From JAPUIN01 sp041580375 (GTDB lineage Bacteria > Acidobacteriota > Polarisedimenticolia > Gp22-AA2), in contig JBFGDZ010000128.1 in assembly GCA_041580375.1 (NCBI GenBank), positions 1 through 10,866 on the forward strand: DNA of 10,866 nucleotides, read 5' to 3'. Position 1 is the first letter of the stretch; every line of letters starts with the position of its first letter. The notes under the pieces are model-generated. The model did not search any database and was not told the DNA's origin. It saw nothing but the letters and a program-made list of their open reading frames with translations. The translations under genes and the position numbers were made by a program. Positions 6,879 to 10,866 of this stretch are shown piece by piece.

Positions 6879-7490
6879 ATGATCGCGCGGCTGCGAGGCA
6901 CGCTCCTGGAGAAGAGACCGGGCCTCCTCGTGCTCGACGTGTCCGGAGTCGGTTACGAGATCTCGGTGACGCTGTCGACCTTTCGCGAGACGGGGGAGGC
7001 CGGCGCCGGCGTGGACCTGCACGTGCACACGCACGTTCGCGAGGGCGCACTGACGCTTTACGGCTTCGCCTCGCGGCTCGAGCAGGTCCTTTTCCGCCGC
7101 CTCATCGAGGTGAACGGGGTCGGCCCGAAGATGGCGATCGCCGTGCTCTCGGGGCTCGGTGCGCATGACCTGGTCGCCGCGATCCGGGAGGGAGACGCAC
7201 GCCGCCTGTCGGACGTGCCGGGCATCGGACGCAAGACGGCCGGTCGCATCCTGCTGGAGATGGCGGACCGTCTCGAGGATCTGGCGGCCGCAGGCGCGGA
7301 GATCCCGGCGGACGGCGGGGAGGTCCGTCCCGCCATGGTCCGACGGGATCTGATCTCGGCCCTCGTCAACCTCGGATACAATGCGCGCGTGGCCGCCGCG
7401 GCCGCGGGAGACGTGCTCGGAAGCGCGCCGGGAGCGGTGCCGCCCTTCGAGACTCTTCTGCGGCAGTCGCTGAAGCGCCTGTCCCGCTGA
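6879..7490 (+). CDS. ruvA: Holliday junction branch migration protein RuvA
   Basis: This 203-residue protein is the junction-binding subunit that forms tetramers on four-way DNA and loads the RuvB motor. The N-terminal OB-fold domain (about 1-63) starts MIARLRGTLLEK and contains VSGVGYEISV. Two helix-hairpin-helix motifs follow: VNGVGPK at 78-84 and VPGIGRK at 113-119. An Ala-rich, flexible linker (about 134-153) leads to domain III (about 154-203, DLISALVNLGYN), which contacts RuvB. Length and order are normal. AAGGGGAG at 6868-6875 is a good ribosome site for the ATG. The gene begins 10 bases after the preceding stop, and 16 bases separate it from ruvB. Confidence 0.97.
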   Translation: MIARLRGTLLEKRPGLLVLDVSGVGYEISVTLSTFRETGEAGAGVDLHVHTHVREGALTLYGFASRLEQVLFRRLIEVNGVGPKMAIAVLSGLGAHDLVAAIREGDARRLSDVPGIGRKTAGRILLEMADRLEDLAAAGAEIPADGGEVRPAMVRRDLISALVNLGYNARVAAAAAGDVLGSAPGAVPPFETLLRQSLKRLSR

Positions 7491-7495
7491 CGCAC

Positions 7496-7500
7496 CGGAG
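7496..7500 (+). promoter_or_regulatory. ribosome binding site that supports the GTG start of ruvB
   Basis: CGGAG at 7496-7500 lies 6 bases before GTG at 7507. No in-frame ATG occurs between here and the conserved RuvB core, so this site is the main reason to accept the GTG and the long N-terminus. Confidence 0.55.
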
Positions 7501-7506
7501 CCGCTC

Positions 7507-8679
7507 GTGACAGACGACCCCGCACGGAAGGACCGCATCCGGCGCACGGCCCGGGGCAGGGGAACGCCCCGGCGCCCGCCGGACGGTGATCCCGAAGCGG
7601 CCCCGGGCCCGGCCCCCGCGGGAGGCACTGATGACTCCGGCCTCTCCGATCCCGCGATCGACGGGACGCGTCTTCTGGACCCGGCCGCCGACCTGCTCGA
7701 CCGCGCCGATGACACGACGCTGCGCCCGCGGACCCTCGACGAGTACGTCGGCCAGGACCGCATGAAGGAGAATCTCCGCGTCTTCATCCGGGCCGCCGTC
7801 GAGCGGGGCGAGCCTCTCGAGCATGTCCTGCTGTGCGGCCCGCCCGGCCTCGGAAAGACCACCATCGGGCACATCCTGGCGCACGAGATGAACACGGCCA
7901 TCCGCTGCACCTCGGGTCCCGCCATCGAGAAGGCGGGCGACCTGGCGGCCATCCTCACCAATCTCGAGGGTGTCGGGATCCTCTTCATCGACGAGATCCA
8001 CCGGCTGCACGCCGCACTTGAGGAGATCCTGTACCAGGCGATGGAGGATTTCCGGATCGACATCATCATCGGGCAGGGGCCGACCGCGCGCACGGTGAAG
8101 ATCGACATCCCCCGGTTCACCCTCGTGGGCGCGACGACCCGTATCGGGCTCCTGACGGGGCCTCTGCGGGATCGATTCGGCATCGTCAACCGCCTCGACT
8201 TCTACCCGGTCGAGGATCTGGTGCGCATCGTCGAGCGATCGGCCCGGATCCTGGCCATCGAGGCGGACGGCGCCGGCGCCGCCGAGATCGCGAGGAGGTC
8301 TCGCGGGACTCCCCGGATCGCCAACCGGCTCCTCCGGCGCGTGCGGGACTTCGTGCAGGTGGAGCTGGACGGACGGATCACCGGCGTGATCGCCGAGCGG
8401 TATCTCGAGCGCCTGGAGGTCGACCGGTACGGGCTCGACCGGCTGGACCGCAGGCTCCTCCAGATCATCCGCGACCAGTTCGACGGCGGCCCCGTCGGCG
8501 TGAACACCCTCGCCGCGGCCCTCGGGGAGGAGAGGGACACGCTCGAGGAGATCTACGAGCCCTACCTGCTGCAGATCGGTTTTCTCGACCGGACCGCCCG
8601 CGGGCGGCGCATCACGCCCCGCGCGGCGGAGCACCTGGGCGGAGCCGTCGGCTCGAGGCAGAACCGCCTCTGGGAGTAG
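7507..8679 (+). CDS. ruvB: Holliday junction branch migration ATPase RuvB
   Basis: This 390-residue AAA+ motor forms hexameric rings that pump DNA through the RuvA-bound junction. It has the family entry motif LRPRTLDEYVGQ from residue 72, Walker A GPPGLGKTT (111-119), Walker B LFIDEIH (159-165), the GATTR sensor region (208-212) and PLRDRFG (219-225), which carries the arginine finger. The winged-helix domain near the C-terminus includes DQFDGGPVGVNTLAAAL and EPYLLQIGFLDRTARGR. The product is longer than the usual 330-350 residues because about 48 extra residues rich in Pro, Arg, Gly and Asp precede the core. The GTG start is chosen for its ribosome site. It is the last gene of the operon and converges with the minus-strand gene. 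No plus-strand terminator with a T-run was found after it. Confidence 0.97.
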   Translation: MTDDPARKDRIRRTARGRGTPRRPPDGDPEAAPGPAPAGGTDDSGLSDPAIDGTRLLDPAADLLDRADDTTLRPRTLDEYVGQDRMKENLRVFIRAAVERGEPLEHVLLCGPPGLGKTTIGHILAHEMNTAIRCTSGPAIEKAGDLAAILTNLEGVGILFIDEIHRLHAALEEILYQAMEDFRIDIIIGQGPTARTVKIDIPRFTLVGATTRIGLLTGPLRDRFGIVNRLDFYPVEDLVRIVERSARILAIEADGAGAAEIARRSRGTPRIANRLLRRVRDFVQVELDGRITGVIAERYLERLEVDRYGLDRLDRRLLQIIRDQFDGGPVGVNTLAAALGEERDTLEEIYEPYLLQIGFLDRTARGRRITPRAAEHLGGAVGSRQNRLWE

Positions 8680-8735
8680 CGCCCCCCCCTGATTCCAGCG
8701 CCCGCCACGCGCACGCCTTACGGGCCCGCCCGGAC

Positions 8736-8766
8736 AAAAAAAAGGGGGGGGCCCGAAGGCCCCCCC
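8736..8766 (-). terminator. intrinsic terminator of the minus-strand secreted-protein gene
   Basis: Nine base pairs join GGGGGGGCC (8745-8753) to GGCCCCCCC (8758-8766) around a CGAA loop. Eight A residues at 8736-8743 lie on the plus-strand 5' side, which on the minus strand is a T-run directly after the hairpin. It is therefore oriented to end the minus-strand gene, whose stop is 25 bases away. On the plus strand it has no T-run, though the hairpin may also slow ruvB transcripts. Confidence 0.85.
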
Positions 8767-8790
8767 GATCCGAAACGGTTCCCTCGCCGG

Positions 8791-10866
8791 TTACGGCGTG
8801 CAGACGAAGCCGGCTGTCCGCACCGACCCGTTGGACCTGCGGCCCAGGGCCGAGAACGCTCCGGCGGTCACGCTGCGATGGCCCGCCAGGTAGTAAAACG
8901 CGGTGCCGACGGCCGGGACTGCGGAGTCGGTGGCCGTGATCAGCGCCGCCTGCGAGATGTTGCACTGCAGCGCGCTCAGGGTGCCCAGGCCGGGATCGGC
9001 CGGCGGGAGCGTGCCCTTGAACAGGTCGTAGCCCGCCATCGACGGGGGCTGCGGCCTGCTGGACCAGTTCAGCGAGACGCTGGCCGTTGAGTGCTCCGCG
9101 TTCAGGCGGATGTCCTGGCCATCGCCGCTGTAGACGGCCACCGTGATGCTGGCCCCGGTCGAGCTCGTGCAGGCGAAGTCGGTGCTGCAGCGGACCCTCA
9201 CCGAGTAGTTGGCGTCGCTGGTGGGCCCGTCCTGGTAGAAGGTCTTGCTCGACCAGTCCTGCACCATCACCCCGTTCTTGAAGAACCGGAACTGGGGTGC
9301 ACCGTTGACGCATCCGCCGGGGATGGTCGAGGAGATGCCGCTGATGCGGACCGCCTCACCGGCCTGCGGAACGGCGGCGCCGCTGAGGACCGTCGCCGTG
9401 ATGGCCGGCAGCGTGCCGTTATCCGTGGCTGCGAGCGTCTCGTCGCAGCCCGTGGCCGGACAGGTCGCGCCCGGCACCGGAGGCACGGGATCCGTGTCCG
9501 GAACCGGAGTGACCGGGCCCTCGAGAGCGCCGGTGACCTGGATGTCGTCCAGCCACCAGCCGTCGTCCTGTCCGACTCCGTCCCAGCCCGCGCCGTACTC
9601 GAAGTAAGAGGACGCGGGTCCGGCGAAGTTCCAGCTCATCCCGATCCAGCGGATCCGGATGCGCTGTCCGAGGAAGCCGGCCAGGTTGAACTTGCTCTGC
9701 ACCCAGACGCCGGTGCCTCCCGGATCGAGCGTGCCCGGGCCGGCGCAGTCGCCGACGGCGGCCACCGCGGTGCCGATGTCGCTGCCGCAGTTCGACCAGA
9801 CGCCGAGCGGGCTGCAGATCGTCTCGTGCACTCCGCGAGGTGCCGGAGGCGCCGAGCCGGTGTCGGCGGGGGTGAACAGGCAGTAGTAGCCGCCGAACGT
9901 GCCGCCCACGACGTCGGGCTGGTGATCATAGACGTTCTGGAACGGGACCAGCTTGTCCCAGGTGCCCCACTCGTCGACCAGCGGATCGGCGTTCAGGTCG
10001 AGCTGCACCTGCACGTCGGCACAGTCGGCACACAGGCCGTCGGGCAGGTTGACCGTGTTGTTGTCCATCAGGTCGATGATGTGGAAGAACGAGAACTCCA
10101 GATCGCCCGGGCTGAGGTCGAACAGCTTCAGGTTGATGGGCGCACTGACGAAAGCCTGCAGGGCCCGGAAGTGGGTCGTGTCGCCCCTGGCGGCGTCGGT
10201 CAGATCGAAGTGTGCCGCCATGTGCAGCGAGTTCGGCGTGCTCAGCGCCTTGTTGCCGTTGGCGGGTGTCCGGTACGAGCAGCCTCCGATGCAGCCCGGA
10301 TAGGAACTGTCCGCCGGGTTGAATCGCGCCGTGCCGTTCGGCAGGATCTCGCTGTTCGGGCATCCGGGGGTGTCCGAGATCCCGTCGCCGTTGGCGTCCG
10401 TCGTATTGGCTGCGAGCGAGGCGCCGGTCGGGCAGTGGAAGTGCCAGTCGAACGGGAAGTCGGGATCGAGGATGCAGGCCGCGTTGCCGGCGTCGAAGTC
10501 GTCGAATCCGGCGCAGGCCACGGCTGCGGCCGTGTTCAGCGTCGCTCCTGTGGCGCTCCCCTGGAGGTAGAAGCCGGGCGTGCCGGTGTACGTGAACACG
10601 CCGCCGACGTCCTGCGACGCGTTCAGGAATGTGTCGCCGATATCCAGGATGCCGTTGTCGTTCTTGTCGATGTCGAAGTTCTCGGCCAGGATGCCGTCGT
10701 CGGCCGTGCCGGCGATCCCGTCGGCACCGGCCACGGGGATCTGCTCCGCGCCGGGCGGAATGTCCAGGTCGGCGAGAAGCTCGAAGCGCAGCGGCGAGGT
10801 GACGCCGAGGGTCTCGTTCGCCACCGCCGTGAGCTCCAGGGAGACCTTGGCGGCGTTGGCGCCCGA
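8791..10866 (-). CDS. secreted multidomain surface protein, C-terminal part (cut by window edge)
   Basis: The stop TAA is at 8791-8793 and the frame stays open to the right edge, giving 691 residues without the N-terminus. The GTG at 10824 is not a convincing start because reading continues upstream (SGANAAKVSLELTA) with normal coding character. Near the top are Asp/Asn-rich loops resembling calcium-binding repeats (DIDKNDNGILDIGD, about 10634-10677; DANGDGISD, about 10375-10405). A jelly-roll-like module follows, with LEFSFFHIIDLMD near 10060-10110 and a final GWWLDDIQV near 9540-9565, as in domains of immune inhibitor A-type and other secreted proteins. A Pro-rich linker (about 9450-9520) leads to an Ig-like region and a C-terminal fibronectin type III-like module (AGYDLFKG, FYYLAGH). 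It is rich in Cys and has no C-terminal anchor or sorting signal in view. No catalytic motif such as HExxH is visible in this part, so enzyme activity is neither supported nor excluded. Confidence 0.8.
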   Translation of the reverse strand, partial: SGANAAKVSLELTAVANETLGVTSPLRFELLADLDIPPGAEQIPVAGADGIAGTADDGILAENFDIDKNDNGILDIGDTFLNASQDVGGVFTYTGTPGFYLQGSATGATLNTAAAVACAGFDDFDAGNAACILDPDFPFDWHFHCPTGASLAANTTDANGDGISDTPGCPNSEILPNGTARFNPADSSYPGCIGGCSYRTPANGNKALSTPNSLHMAAHFDLTDAARGDTTHFRALQAFVSAPINLKLFDLSPGDLEFSFFHIIDLMDNNTVNLPDGLCADCADVQVQLDLNADPLVDEWGTWDKLVPFQNVYDHQPDVVGGTFGGYYCLFTPADTGSAPPAPRGVHETICSPLGVWSNCGSDIGTAVAAVGDCAGPGTLDPGGTGVWVQSKFNLAGFLGQRIRIRWIGMSWNFAGPASSYFEYGAGWDGVGQDDGWWLDDIQVTGALEGPVTPVPDTDPVPPVPGATCPATGCDETLAATDNGTLPAITATVLSGAAVPQAGEAVRISGISSTIPGGCVNGAPQFRFFKNGVMVQDWSSKTFYQDGPTSDANYSVRVRCSTDFACTSSTGASITVAVYSGDGQDIRLNAEHSTASVSLNWSSRPQPPSMAGYDLFKGTLPPADPGLGTLSALQCNISQAALITATDSAVPAVGTAFYYLAGHRSVTAGAFSALGRRSNGSVRTAGFVCTP

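Noticed and set aside
4001..6901. A 966-codon open frame on the minus strand opposite the SPFH-phosphatase-TPR gene.
   Set aside because: It has no domain signal, and the plus-strand frame has clear catalytic motifs and TPRs. It is a codon-bias shadow.
6741..8189. A 482-codon minus-strand open frame across ruvA and ruvB.
   Set aside because: ruvA and ruvB are unmistakable on the plus strand, and the antisense frame shows only Arg/Ser-rich shadow sequence.

Overview
The window is a high-GC bacterial chromosome segment. By eye, sampled 60-base lines are about 58-62% GC in the surface-protein gene near the left end and about 75-80% in the housekeeping genes. It carries the 3' end of a 23S rRNA gene, a 5S rRNA gene, the yebC-ruvC-ruvA-ruvB gene set with one extra large gene inside it, and part of a secreted multidomain protein on the opposite strand. 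The protein style suggests a Gram-negative lineage such as Acidobacteriota (for example Polarisedimenticolia or Thermoanaerobaculia-like bacteria). The clues are an outer-membrane barrel ending in Phe, a phosphatase-superfamily protein with TPRs, and a secreted protein ending in a fibronectin-like GYDLFKG...YYLAG module. This placement is an inference from style, not a phylogenetic result.

Layout from left to right: 23S rRNA 3' end (1-399); a 220-base spacer with GC-rich hairpins and a weak promoter candidate; an OmpW-like outer-membrane protein gene (620-2257); 5S rRNA (2298-2415) and a strong intrinsic terminator (2429-2460). A protein gene therefore sits between 23S and 5S on the same strand, which is not the usual rRNA operon layout. 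Next, an extended -10 promoter drives yebC (2518), followed by ruvC (3278), a 1014-residue membrane-anchored protein (3824), ruvA (6879) and ruvB (7507). Gaps are 4, 45, 10 and 16 bases, so these look like one operon. ruvB converges on a minus-strand gene (8791 to beyond the right edge), and that gene's terminator lies in the short gap between them.

RuvC, RuvA and RuvB are the complete Holliday junction branch migration and resolution machine, and YebC is a translation factor-like protein. The 1014-residue protein is the most unusual one. It reads as a membrane segment, an SPFH/Band 7-like domain, an alkaline phosphatase-superfamily domain with its full metal and nucleophile set, a Gly/Pro linker and about nine TPRs. 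It has no obvious role in recombination. The two surface-type proteins at the window edges share Asp/Asn-rich loops resembling calcium-binding repeats and are rich in cysteine.

The most useful points for follow-up are the protein gene inside the rRNA operon (with an assembly artefact as the main alternative), the candidate separate promoter for 5S, the SPFH-phosphatase-TPR fusion, and the large cysteine-paired insert in the OmpW-like barrel.
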